Positions 20,501-31,541 of a stretch of 64,000 nt of DNA are shown piece after piece. The translations under genes were made by a program, and so were the position numbers. The notes below the pieces were generated by a model. It did no database searches and had not been told where the DNA came from. It saw nothing but the letters and a program-made list of their open reading frames with translations. The stretch's first letter is position 1; every line of letters starts with the position of its first letter. The stretch is from Closterium sp. NIES-65 (lineage: Eukaryota; Streptophyta; Zygnematophyceae; Desmidiales; Closteriaceae), in the NCBI GenBank assembly GCA_948144175.1, contig CANXME010000106.1, positions 868,001 through 932,000 of the forward strand. Direction: 5' to 3'.

Positions 20501-23339
20501 TCCCACATAGACGAAGTCGAGCCTGTCGAGGTAGCTGTTGACTCTGGTGCTACTAGGGGTGCTGAGCCTGGGGGTGCTGAGCCTGGGGGTGCTGAGCCTG
20601 GGGGTGTTGAGCTTGGGGGTGCGGAGCCTGAGGGTGCTGGGCCTGCTTGTGTGGAGGTTGGCGGTACTGGGTCTGGAGGTCCCTCGGGTGCTTCGTCCCG
20701 GTAGGAGCTACCCTCTCCACAGGAGCTGCGCGAGTTGGAGGTGCGGCTGGAGCTGGAGGTTCTGCTGGAGCTGGAGGTTTGCTCGGCGCTGGAGCCGTGC
20801 TACTCGAGCTGGAGGTGCAGCTGGAGCTGGAGATTCTGCTGCTTCTGAGGGTGTTGGTGCCATGGGTCCCGGAGGTGCTCGTACTGGAGGTACTGGAGCT
20901 GCTGGGCCTAGGGTTGCTCCTGGTGCTAGAGCTGCTGGCGGTGCTTTTGGAGCGGGTGCTGCTGGAGGTGCTGGAGCTGTGGCTGTTGAGTCTTCCGATG
21001 TTCAGGCTGGAGCTGGAGCTGCAGGGGGTGTTGGCGCTGGAGGTGCTGCTGGCGCTGGTGCTACTGAGTGTGCTGGGGTTGGCGGTGCTGCCGCTGGGGG
21101 TGCTGGTGCTGTCCGTGCTGGCTCTGGAGGCGCTGCGCGGCCGCGGCCGTACTTCGTTCCGCTCCTTGAGCAGGTTCTTCGTCCCCCGCATTCTGCTGGT
21201 CTTGCTCCTTCCTTAGAGTGTCCGCCGCCTGTCCAGTCCGAGTCGCAGTTATAGCCCGCCTCCCCCCTGCCTGCTCCCTCTCCCTACACAGGTCCTACTG
21301 GAGGCCTTGCTGAGCGTCGTGAGCATGCGTCTCGTCCTGCATCACCTGTTCGTGCTGCTCGCACTAGTAGTCGTGTTCCGCGTCCACGTCCTCCTGCAGT
21401 CCCAGGCACACATCAGATGGCACTGCGTCCTTCCTTCCAATGCTCCTCTGCGTCCCATTGCCGTCTCCTCCAGAGTCCTCTCTTCCTGCTCTTGCTGACC
21501 CGGAGTCTGACTCTGCCAGTCCTACTGTCACACATCTTCTGGCTACTGTTGTCACTGACCCTTCCTTTGAGTCCACCGCTGCGTTTGCCCTAGTTGCTGA
21601 GCTTGTCGACTTTGCTGCTCGCTGTCGTCTAGACTACGCCGCTAGTCTTGTTGCTGAGTCTGAGTCTGTCTGTCCTCTGTCCATCGGGGGTGAGTGTGCT
21701 TTTAGCACGGACGTCCTTGAGGATAGGCAGGAGGAGTTCCGCTGTTTTGCTGCTGCTTTGCCTCATCTCGTGTCCATGTTGATTGCCCCTGAGGGAGACC
21801 CGTTGCACCAAACATCCCGACTCCTCGATCGTACGCTGAGGCGATCGAGGGTCCCTACTCCTCACAGTGGCAGTCAGCCACAGGCACCTACGTCAACGAG
21901 GTTTCCCCACCTGGGGCGAGCATCGTCAGTGGCATGTGGATTTTCAGGGTGAAGCGGCCGCCGGGTTCTCCGCCTGTCTTCAAGACGCGTTACGTGGCTC
22001 GAGGTTTAGTTGACTACTTTCAGACCTTCTCTCCCACCCCGAAGATGACCACTCTTCGGGTGCTGCTGCACATAGCCGCTCAGCGCGACTACGAGCTTCA
22101 CTCTTGACTTCAGCACTGCTTTCCTACAGGGCAGCCTGCACGAGGAGATCTTGCTGCGCTGCCCTCCTGGCTTCACTGGGTCGTTTCCTCCTGGCACCCA
22201 GTGGAGCCTCCGACGGCCAGTCTACGGTCTCCGCAAGGCGCCCCGAGAGTGGCACGACACACTGAGGACTACGCTTGCGGCTCTTGGGTTTGCTCCTTCT
22301 ACTACCGACGCGTCACTGTTTCTACGCACCGACACCTCTTTGCCGCCGTTCTACATCCTCGTGTATGTCGACGAATTGGTCTTTGCTACTGCTCACACTG
22401 CTGGACTCGCCCACGTGAAGTCCGAGCTGCAGAAGAGAGACACGTGCATAGACCTGGGTGAGCAGGGCAGCTACCTTGGCTTGCAGATCACCCGGGACAG
22501 AGCACAGTGCACCATTACCCTAACTCAGTCACACATGGTGCAGCAGGTCCTTCAGCGCTTCGACTTCACGTACTCCTCGCCTCAGGCCACTCCTCTGTCT
22601 ACTCGCCACTCGCTCTCAGCTCTGCCTTCGGATGAGTCTGTAGAGCCAAGTGGCCCGTACCCAGAGCTTGTTGGCTGCCTCATGTACCTGATGACCTGCA
22701 CACGACCTGACCTTGCATACCCTCTTAGCATCTTGGCACGCTATGTTGCTCCTGGGAGACACCGACCAGAGCACATGGCTGCAGCAAAGAGGGTGTTACG
22801 CTACTTGTGCAGTACGTCGGGCATGGGGCTAGTGCTTGGAGGGCGGCGGTCAGTAGTCCTCACTGGTCACGCAGACGCTTCTTGGGCTGACGACCAGGCT
22901 ACGCAGCGGTCGTCACAGGGTTACACCTTCAGCCTTGGTTCCGGCTCTGTTTCGTGGCGGTCTACCCGCTCGTCTTCTGTTCTCGGCTCTAGCTGTGAGG
23001 CTGAGATCTACGCGGGGGCCATGGCTGCACAAGAGTTATGCTGGCTCACCTACCTGCTGACTAACCTAGGAGAGCCGCCTCGTTCTCCTCCAGTTTTGTA
23101 CGTAGACAACAAGGCCATGCTGGCCTTGTGTCGGGAGCACAGACTGGAGCAACACATTGCTCTTCGCTACTTCCTTGCTCGTGAGCTACAGCAGCGTGGT
23201 CAGCTGCGCCTTGCTTACGTGGCCTCTCTGGCCAACACTGCTGATATCTTTACGAAGGCACTTCAGCCTTGAGATCATCAGCACTTTTGTTCGATGCTAG
23301 GTCTTGTGCCTACTTGGCCTCACTTGCTCACTTCTTGAC
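17564..23339 (+). pseudogene. gag-pol: Copia-B gag-pol (decayed)
   Basis: Same domain order as Copia-I: Gag, Gly-rich tract, Cys/His motif (last Cys is Ser), protease (DSGA near 19040), HHRLGH zinc motif, integrase, PGGAE-type linker, RT and RNase H. Lesions include TAG at 17867, CAG to TAG at about 18571, TGA near 19324, a deletion/frameshift in integrase near 19950-19960, TAG near 20354 and 20702, further frame changes in the linker and at 21810-22110, and TGA at 23270. The RT active site reads YVDE instead of YVDD (22364-22375), which should abolish polymerase activity. Confidence 0.92.
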
Positions 23340-23431
23340 CTTGCTTGTACTGTCATCTATCTATACCTGCACTTGCTTGTTTACCTTTTAATATAATCTT
23401 GCATGTGAATTGCCCTTGTGTCCTTGAACTT

Positions 23432-23535
23432 CTGCTCGGAATGTGTGGTGACGTTGTGATCCACCCTGAGCTTACTGTGCTTTGCTTGACTGGTCTTGTG
23501 ACCTCTTGTTCCCCCCCACTTTGCCTATGGGGGTG
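23432..23535 (+). promoter_or_regulatory. Copia-B conserved 3'-UTR block and PPT
   Basis: The block TGTGGTGACGTTGTGATCC plus ACCCTGAGCTT lies at 23441-23473. The PPT CTATGGGGGTG ends at 23535. Confidence 0.75.
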
Positions 23536-23661
23536 TGTCAAACTTATATGCTATAGTCTGTGTAGGGTGTAGTGGGGTAGATAATATGGGGTACAACACT
23601 TTTAGGTTCTCCTACTTGTACCCACTCGTTTCCTAGTGCATTCATTCCTTGTTCTTTCACA
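23536..23661 (+). repeat. Copia-B 3' LTR
   Basis: 126 bp, TGTCAAACTT to CTTTCACA; about five substitutions from the 5' LTR. Confidence 0.95.
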
Positions 23662-26600
23662 ATGTTTTGATCCCTTGGATCCGCGCTGTCGGTCTCCAGG
23701 TCCGCGAGCAGCTCGACACGGACCTTCCGGTCATGCGTCTGCACTCTGACAGAGGTGGTGAGTTTGCCTCTGACCTCTTGCGGGACTTTTGTCGTGGGGA
23801 GGGCATCACCCTCTCATTCACGCTTTTGGCCTCTTCACAGCAGAATGAGGTTGCTGAGCACCGCATTGGCTTAGTCATGGAGGTCGCTCGTACCTCCATG
23901 ATCCATGCGGCTGCCCCCCATTTTATGTGGCCGTTTGTGGTCCAGTAGGCTGCGCATCAGCTCAACCTCTGGCCCCGTGTCTCCTTGCCGGAGACTTCGC
24001 CGACTCTGCGTTGGACAGGAGAGGTTGGCGATGCGTCGGTATTCCGGGTCTGGGGCTCTCATGCCTTTGTCCGCGATACCTCCGCGGACAAGCTCTCCTC
24101 CCGCGCCATTCCCTGTGTTTTCCTTGGCTTTCCCCCTGACGCAGCTGGCTTGCAATTTACCACCCCACCTTGCGCCGTGTCATGCCTTCTCATGACGTCA
24201 CATTTTACGAGTCGGTTCCCTTGTACTGTCTCTTCCCCTACCGCACTACCCCTCTCCCCCCCCCCGCCGCTCTTCCTCACTCCAGGTCTCCCTCCGGTAC
24301 ACCCCCTCCTACCTCAAGGTCGTGCTCCCTCAGGTGTGTCTCACGTAGACTTCGTAGAGCCTTTCGAGGTCGCTGTCGACTGTGGAGCTGCTGGGGGTGG
24401 TGCTGCTAGGGGTGCTGCATCTGTGGGTGCTGAGCCTGAGCGTGCGGAGCCTGTGGGTGCTGAGCCTGAGCGTGCGGAGCCTAGGGGTGCTGAGCCTGGG
24501 GTTGCTGAGTCTAAGTGTGTGGAGCATGGGGGTGCTGAGCCTGAGTGTGCTGAGCTTGGAGGTTCTTTGTCTGCTGGAGATCCTACGGGTGCCTCGTCAC
24601 ATCGGGAGCCTCTCTCTCCACCATAGCTATTTGAGTGGTTTGCTCGGCGCTGGAGCCTCCAGAGTGGCGCTGCTGGAGCTGTGGGGGCTGCCGCTAGAGG
24701 CCCTGGAGCTGGAGGCATTGGAGCTGCTGGTCCTGGAGGTGCTGGAGCTGCTGGTCCCGGAGGTGCTCGTACTGGAGGTACTGGAGCTGCTGGAGCCGGT
24801 GGTACTATAGGCGCTTGAGCTGGAGACCATTGAGCTGGAGGCGCTGGAGCTGGAGGTACCGGAGGTACTGGAGCTGCTGGTCCTGGCGGTGATGGAGGTC
24901 CTACGGGTGTCCCGTCACGGCGGGAGCCTCTCTCTCCACCGTAGCTTCGCGAGTGGTTTGCTCGGCGCTGGAGTCTTTGGAGCGGCGCTGCTGGAGCTAG
25001 GTGGGCCTGCTGCTGGAGACCCTGGCGCTGGAGGCACTGGAGCTGCTGGTCCTGGAGGTGCTGCAGGCGTTGGAGTTGGAGGTGCTGTCGCTAGAGGTAG
25101 CGGAGGTGCTGGAGCTGCTGGTCCTGGAGGTGCTGGAGGTGATGGAGCCGCTTGTCCCAGAGGTGCTCCTACTGGAGGTACTGGAGCTGCTGGAGGTGGA
25201 GGTGCTGCAAGAGTTGGAGCTGGAGGCGCTAGAGCCGGAGCTGCAAGAGGGATTTAGCCGCTGGTCCTAGAGGTGCTCGTACTGGAGGTACTGGAGCTAC
25301 TGGAGCTGGTGGTGCTGCAGGCGTTGGAGCTGGAGACTCTGGAGCTGGAGGTGCTGGCGCTTGGGGTGCTGGAGCTATCGGTACTGGTGCTGGAGGCACT
25401 GTGCAGCGGCGACTGTTTTTCGTTCCGTCGTCGCCGTCGTCTCTGCCGCCACCTGGCTCAACACTTCGCAAGGTTCTTAGTCTCCCATCTTCTACTGGCC
25501 TTACTCCTCCCTTGCTGTGTCCGCCGCGTGACCAGTCGCAGCCACAACTACAGCCAGACTCCCCACTGTCTGCTCCTTCTCCTTACACTGAGCAATCAGA
25601 CTCCCTTACAGAGCGTCATGAGCCTGCGTCTAGTCCTGCCTCGCTTGTTCGTGCTCTTCGCACTGGTCTTCGTGTTCGGCGCAAGTGTCCTCCTGCTGTC
25701 CCCGGCACGCACCATATGGCTCTTCGTCCTTCCTCTGTTCCAGAGCGTGTCCCCCTTCTGTCTCCACATGCGTCCTCTCTTGCTAACGGACCGGACCCTG
25801 AGTCTGACTCACTTTGTGCTGCTATTCCTACTATCACACGTCTTCTGGCCACTGTTGTCACTGACCCTTTGTTTGAGTCCACTGCTGCGTCTGCCCTAGT
25901 TGCTGAGCTTGTTGACTTTGCTGCCGCCTGTCGTCTCCACTACGCCGCTAGTCTTGTTGCTGAGTCTGAGTCTGTCTGTCCTCCGTCCATCAGGGGTGAG
26001 TGTGCACTTGGCACGGACGTCCTTGAGGACACGCAGGAGGACTTTGAGTGTTTTGCAGCTGCTGTACCTCATCTCGTATCCATGCTGATTGCACCTGAGG
26101 GAGATCCCGGACGCACCAGACATCCCGACACCGCGCTCTTACGCAAAGGCGATTACGGGTCCTTACTCCTCTCAGTGGTAGACAGCCATGGATGCAGAGA
26201 TAGCATCGTGGAAGTCCACAGGCACTTACGTTGACGCAGTTCCCCCTCCTGCGAGGAACGGAGTCGATGGCATGTGGATTTTCAGGGTGAAGCGTCCGCC
26301 GGGTTGTCCGCCTACCTTCAAGGCTCGTTACGTTGCACGAGGCTTCAGACAGCAGCAGAGAGTTGCCTTCTTCCAGACCTTCTCCCCTACCCCAAAGATG
26401 ACTACACTTCGGGTACTGCTGCACGCCGCCGCTCAGTGTGACTACGAGCTTCACTCTCTTGACTTCAGCATAACTTTCTTACAGAGCAGCCTGCACTAGG
26501 AGATCTGGCTGCGCCGGCCACCTGGCTTCACCTGGTCGCTTCCTGAAGGTACCCAGTGGAGCCTCCGGCGGCCAGTCTACGGTCTCTGCCATGCGCTTCG

Positions 26601-27131
26601 CGAGTGGCATGACACACTGAGGACGACGCTTGCGGCTTTTGGGTTTGCTCCTTCGACTGCTGGCCCGTCGCTGACACTTTGCTGCTGCCGTTCTACAACA
26701 TCGTGTACGTCGACGACTTGATCTTTGCCACAGTGAAGTCGGAGCTGCAGAGGAGACACACGTGCACAGACCTGGGTGAGCTGCGCAGCTATCTTGGCTT
26801 ACAGATCACCTTGGTCAGAGCACGGCGCACCATTATCTTCACTCAGTCACACATGGTGCAGCAGGTCCTTCAGCTCCTCGCCACAGTCCACTCCTCTGCT
26901 TACCGGTCACTCGCTCTCAGCTCCACCTTCGGACGAGTGCGTAGAGCTGAGTGGCCCGTATCTTGAGCTTGTGGGCTGCCTCAAGTACCTGATAACCTGC
27001 ACTCGACCTGACCTTGCCTACCCTCTTAGCATCCTGGCACGCTACGTTGCGCCCGAAAGGCACCGACCAGAGCAGTGGAAGGCCGATAAGAGGGTGTTGC
27101 GCTATTTGTGCAGTACATCGGGCATGGGGCT
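23662..27131 (+). pseudogene. pol: Copia-G integrase to RNase H, second piece
   Basis: It starts with the ATGTT duplication and continues the integrase (VLIPWIR, LHSDRGGEF, QQNEVAEHRIG). A long linker is rich in GAEPE- and GAG-type repeats, followed by RT (FKARYVARGF, FQTFSPTPKMTTLRVL, YVDD near 26706) and the start of RNase H. Stops occur at 23947 (CAG to TAG), near 24625, 24810, 25255 and 26497. A short deletion follows YVDD, where the ADTAGLAY-type residues are missing. It ends in GGGCT (27127-27131), the target of Gypsy-2. Confidence 0.88.
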
Positions 27132-27501
27132 TGTGAGGATCTAGGATCGAGCTCAGAAAAGAGAGTTTGAATTGAATGAATCACCTCGATACAACACGAG
27201 GCTTTATATAGGCTCGACACAAGGCCCAGTAACCAGGTGTTACGCGAAGGTTCTGAGGGTCGCGAAGCGTCCCGAACAGACCCTTCCCGAATTCGGTAGA
27301 AGGCAATTCGGTGGCAACCGAAAGGCCAGAATTCGGAAGACACAACCTTAGCTCGGTGCTATAACTATAATAAAATATAGGAAAGCACCTAGCCTAGGAA
27401 ATCAAGCAATTCATGCATGCATATAATTATCCTATGCTAGAAATAGCACAATAAAGTAAAGACAAGCAAGCATAGCTTGCACAAGCCGTCGTACTCTCAC
27501 G
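27132..27501 (-). repeat. Gypsy-2 3' LTR
   Basis: About 370 bp; the ends pair as TGTGAG and CTCACA. On the minus strand a TATA box TATATAAAGC lies at about 27201-27210. A duplicate is at 38880-39248 and a partial one at 11515-11815. Confidence 0.92.
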
Positions 27502-27520
27502 CGCCCCCCCCCCCTCAAAG
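27502..27520 (-). promoter_or_regulatory. Gypsy-2 polypurine tract overlapping the pol stop
   Basis: On the minus strand CTTTGA is followed by a run of G up to the LTR. The TGA (27515-27517) is the pol stop, so coding end and PPT overlap. Gypsy-3 has the same arrangement at 47589-47605. Confidence 0.8.
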
Positions 27521-30258
27521 CTGGGTGGCGTGAGATACACCCTGCTTGACAAGATAGTCCTTGAGAGCACGGCGTGCGTTGCCCTTATCAGCTTCTGCAA
27601 CTCAACTATCCTCACTGGGGTCATATCCCTTCCAGCGTATCAGGAACTGGAGGGTCTTGCCGCCGTGGCGCCGATGAGTGAGAACACGCTCTACTTCGTA
27701 CTCAGGTTCATCCTGTATGAGAACAGGTGGAGGTGGCGGTAGCTGCCGTCCCTGGAACTGGTGGTTGGGGTCCTTGTAGGGTTTCAGTAGCTGGACATGG
27801 AAAGCGTTGTGAAGCTTCCATGTATCTGGTAAGCGCAAGCGGAATGTTACTGGTGTCACCTGTGCCTCAACGAGAAAAGGACCATAGAAGCGAGGCCGGA
27901 GCTTGGATGGTAGGTGAGACAGGTTCAAGTTGCGCGTGTCGAGAAGCACTTGATCTCTGATTGATACTGAGTGATCACGTTGCTGGCGATTGGCATACTG
28001 CTTCTGGGAGGTCTGCATCGTGGTGAGTCGTCGCTGAGTCCTCTCCCATAGCTGCTGCATGGTGGTGACGAAGTCATGTGCAGCTTGGACATGTGCCTGT
28101 GTGGTTGGCTATTGTGGTGTGAGTGGTTCCCGTCCGTAACACAGGAAGTATGGAGTTTTCCCTGTGGCCGCATGTGACGCATTGTTGTAAGCGAACTCTA
28201 GGGTCGGGAACTATGTGTCCCAGTGATTGATATCATCTTTTTGCACGCTGTGCGTAGTAACTGTTCAACCACTTGATTGAGCCGCTCTGTCTGTCCGTCA
28301 GTCTGGGGGTGGTATGCTAAAGACATTGCCAGTTTTGTCCCTAACAGTCCCATAAGCTCCTTCCAGAACTTACTTGTGAATTTGGGGTCTCTGTCGGAGA
28401 TGAGTGTAGCGGGGATGCCATGGATGGTGATGATGCGGTCGAAGAAGAGGCGAGCAGTTGCTTCAGCTGTAGCTGTGGCGTTGGTCGGTATGAAGTGACC
28501 CATTTTGGAGAACTTGTCGATGACAACAAGGATGGAATCATGTCCCCGTGAGGTCAAAGGAAGTCCTGTGATGAAGTCGAGACTGACGACCTGCCATGGC
28601 TACTCCGGTACGGGTAGAGGTTGAAGTAGCCCTGCTTTTTTCTGCTTGATGCTCTTCATCCGCTGGCACGTGTCGCAAGAGGTGACGAACTGCTGCAGGT
28701 CTGCTGCCATCCCGGGCCAGTAGTAATACTTCGCTATCCCTGCTAACGTCTTGTTGCTCCCAAAATGTCCTGCGTATGGTACGTCGTGAAACTCCTCCAA
28801 TATGATCTGTCGTAGCGGGGCGTAATTCGGTACCCAAATCTTTCCTGAACCCTTCCTTACAGCTAAGTCTTTCTCCCACTGTACTAGCTTCTTGGTCTGT
28901 GCTGTAGCGATCTTTGCATCCACGGAGTACCCATGCTGGAATAGACCCTTGAGTAGAGGGTTCATCCCGTCGAGCTGGATGTCTGCTACATGTCCGGGGC
29001 GGCTTAACGCGTCTGCCTTGTTGTGTAGCCCGGGCTTGTAGACGATGTCGTAGTGGAAGTGTGTTTCCAAGAAGTCCATCCACCGCACCTGTTGCCGCGA
29101 GAGCGTCGGCTGTAACTTCAGGTCTTTGAGACTGCAGTGGTTAGTATAAACTGTAGTCTTGGCTCCCTCTAGGTAACACCTCCACGCCTTGAAGGCTACG
29201 ACTATAGCTAAGGCTTACTTGTCGTTGATGGGGTAGTTCAGTTCTTCTCCATGTAAATTTTTATTGAGGTAGGCGATAGGCTGTAAACCGTTCCCGTGAT
29301 CTTGCATCAGTACTGCTTCGACTGCCTGGTCACTAGCGTCCGACTATGTAGTCTTTCTCGGGGTCAGGTAGGATGAGTACTGGCGCTGTGGTCAGTGCTG
29401 TCTGTAGCTGTTCCATGGCTTGCTGATGAGGAGTATCCCATTTGAAGGGCGTATCCTTTTTCACTAGTTCGGTCAGTGGCGCTGCAATCTTAGCGTACTG
29501 TGGCACGACCTGTTTTAGTAGTTGGCAAAGCCTAGGAACTGCTGCAACTCTTTCACGTACTCTGGTACTTTCCATTTCTTGACGGCTTCGATCTTCCGCG
29601 GGTCCACGTGTACGCCCTCGGCACTCACCATGTGCCCGAGAAACTGCACCTTATTCAGGGCGAAGTCGCTCTTCGACAGCTTCACGTAGAATTTGTTCTT
29701 CCGCAGGATCTCGAACACCTTTCGTAGATGCTCCACGTGCTCCTTCATGTTCTTGGAGTAAAGAAGAATGTCGTCCAGGTACACCACTACGCACTCGTCC
29801 AGCAGGGGTCGTAAGATGTGATTCATCTCCGCGTGAAACGTTGCTGGTGCGTTGCAGAGTCCGAACGGCATCACCAAGTATTCGTAGGAGTCGTATCTAG
29901 TACGGAACGCCGTCATGTGGACCGAGTTATCTGCCATCTTGATCTGCCAGTAACCCGACCGTAGGTCCAGCTTCGAGAATACTGTTGCTCCACGCAATTG
30001 ATCCAGTAGGTCGTCTATGTGCGGTATGGGATATTTGTTTTTGACTGTCTGTTTGTTCAGTGCGCGGTAGTCGATGCACATCCGTAAACTGCCGTCTGGT
30101 TTTGGAGTGAAGAGGACTGGTGCAGCGTAGGGAGAAGTGGATGGGCAGATCAGTTGTCAGTCTAGTAAATATTCGATCTGTTTCTTCATGTCCGTCAGCT
30201 CGGTCGGACTTAATCGGTATGGTGCACGAGAGACGGGTTTCGCACCTAGTTCCTCCAC
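27515..30258 (-). pseudogene. pol: Gypsy-2 pol: RT, RNase H, integrase, chromodomain (broken)
   Basis: From right to left: RT with YLDD (about 29775-29790), RNase H (TDHCSLK-like region near 29130), integrase zinc finger ([15 protein letters not shown] near 28665), integrase core ([18 protein letters not shown] at 28250-28560), GPY-like region and a chromodomain near the end ([30 protein letters not shown]). Stops and frameshifts occur near 28110, 28215, 28605, 29215, 29335 and 29510. The chromodomain suggests integration guided by histone marks, as known for chromoviruses. Confidence 0.9.
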
Positions 30259-30263
30259 GATCT

Positions 30264-30395
30264 TGTCAGAACATATATAGCTTATACTTTTGTGTAGGCT
30301 ATAGTGGGGTATCCCATAGGGGGTACAACCCAATTAGGGTTAGTACTTTTAACCAGTTCATTCATAGTTCATTCATTCTCGTTCATATTTTCTCA
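30264..30395 (+). repeat. Copia-C 5' LTR
   Basis: 132 bp, TGTCAGAACATATATAGC to TTTTCTCA, with the family core and TTAGGGTTAG. Confidence 0.95.
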
Positions 30396-30439
30396 TGGTA
30401 TCAGAGCAGGTTCCCTCGTGGGAACTGTTCCTAGGGCCC
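30396..30439 (+). promoter_or_regulatory. Copia-C PBS, hairpin and GGGCCC
   Basis: PBS TGGTATCAGAGC (30396-30407) is the exact plant tRNA-iMet complement. It is followed by arms GTTCCC (30410-30415) and GGGAAC (30420-30425) around TCGT, then GGGCCC (30434-30439). Confidence 0.85.
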
Positions 30440-30459
30440 ACTGAACTTTTTTTTCCTGC

Positions 30460-31541
30460 CCGGGGCGCCTTCTGCCCCTGCCCGAAGCGCGCTTGAGTCT
30501 CGCCCTTTGCAGCGGCCCGTCGCCGCCCTAGCAGCGGCCCGTTGCCGCCCTTCTCACCTGCGGCCCGTCGCGTCGCCCTAGCAGCGGCCCGCCGCCGCCC
30601 TTAACAGCGGCCCGCAGTCGCCCTTAGCAGCGGCCCGCCGTCGCCCTTAGCAGCGGCTCGCCGTCGCTCTTAGCAGCGGCCCGCCGTCGCCCTTAGCAGC
30701 GGCCAGCCGCCGCCCTAACAGCGGCCCGCCGTCGCCCTTAACGGCGGCCCGCCGTTGCCCTAAGCAGCGGCCCGGTTTCGCCCTTAGCAGCGGCCTGACG
30801 CCGCCCTAACAGCGGCCCGCCGTCGCCCTTAACGGCGGCCCGCCGTCGCCCTAAGCAGCGGCCCGCCGTCGCCCTTAGCAGCGGCCCGCCGCTGCCCTAA
30901 GCAGCGGCCCACCGTCGCCCTTAGCAGCGGCCCGCCGCCGCCCCAGCAGCGGCCCGCCGCGTCGCCCTTTGCAGCGGCCCGTCGCGTCGCCCTTAGTAGC
31001 GGCCCACCGCCAACCCTAGCAGCGGCCCATCGCCGCCCTAGCAGCGGCCCGTCGCCGCCCTAGCCGCCGCCCGACACCGCCCTAAGGCGGCCTGACGCTG
31101 CCCTTCTCCCTGCGGCCCCATCGCAGCCCTACCAGCGGCCCTTTGCCGCCCTCTACTGCAGCCCCTGCCGCCCTCACCTGCGGCCCTGCAGCTGTCACCT
31201 GCGGCAACGCCGCCCTCTACTGCGGCCTAGCCGCCTCTCACCGGCAGCCGAGCCGCCGAGCCGCCCAGCAGCCGTGCCGCCCAACAGCCTAGCCGCCCAG
31301 CAGCCGAGCCGCCCAGCAACCGAGCCGCCAAGCAGCCGAGCCGCTCAGCAGCCGAGCCGCCCAGCAGCCGAGCCGCCCTGCAGCCGAGCCGCTCAGCAGC
31401 CGAGCCGCCGAGCCGCCGAGCCGTCGAGCTGCCGAGCCGCCCTACTTTCGAGCTGCCCGACCTACCGAGTCCGGTGAGCACAGCGCCTCTTTCACTGCAC
31501 TGCCCTCACCCTACTGTTTGCACTACTAGTCGACTGTGTTC
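30460..31541 (+). repeat. Copia-C tandem-repeat leader
   Basis: Roughly twenty imperfect 20-22-bp units of type AGCGGCCCGCCGTCGCCCTT fill about 30510-31080. A second array of 13-bp CAGCCGAGCCGCC units fills about 31240-31440. No gene. The unit sequence is unlike those of A, B, I and K. Confidence 0.88.

Larger units (their letters stand above)
16564..23661 (+). mobile_element. Copia-B: full-length but decayed copia element
   Basis: 126-bp LTRs (16564-16689 and 23536-23661), target duplication ATGTT (16559-16563 and 23662-23666), PBS at 16690, PPT ending at 23535. The LTRs differ at about 5 of 126 positions, so the insertion is older than A and I. The coding region has many stops and a mutated RT active site. 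It lies in Copia-G integrase, same orientation. Confidence 0.95.

Noticed and set aside
30508-31080. CRISPR-like array because of regular 20-22-bp units
   Set aside because: Units are contiguous without unique spacers and lie in a eukaryotic LTR-element leader; a tandem repeat, not CRISPR.
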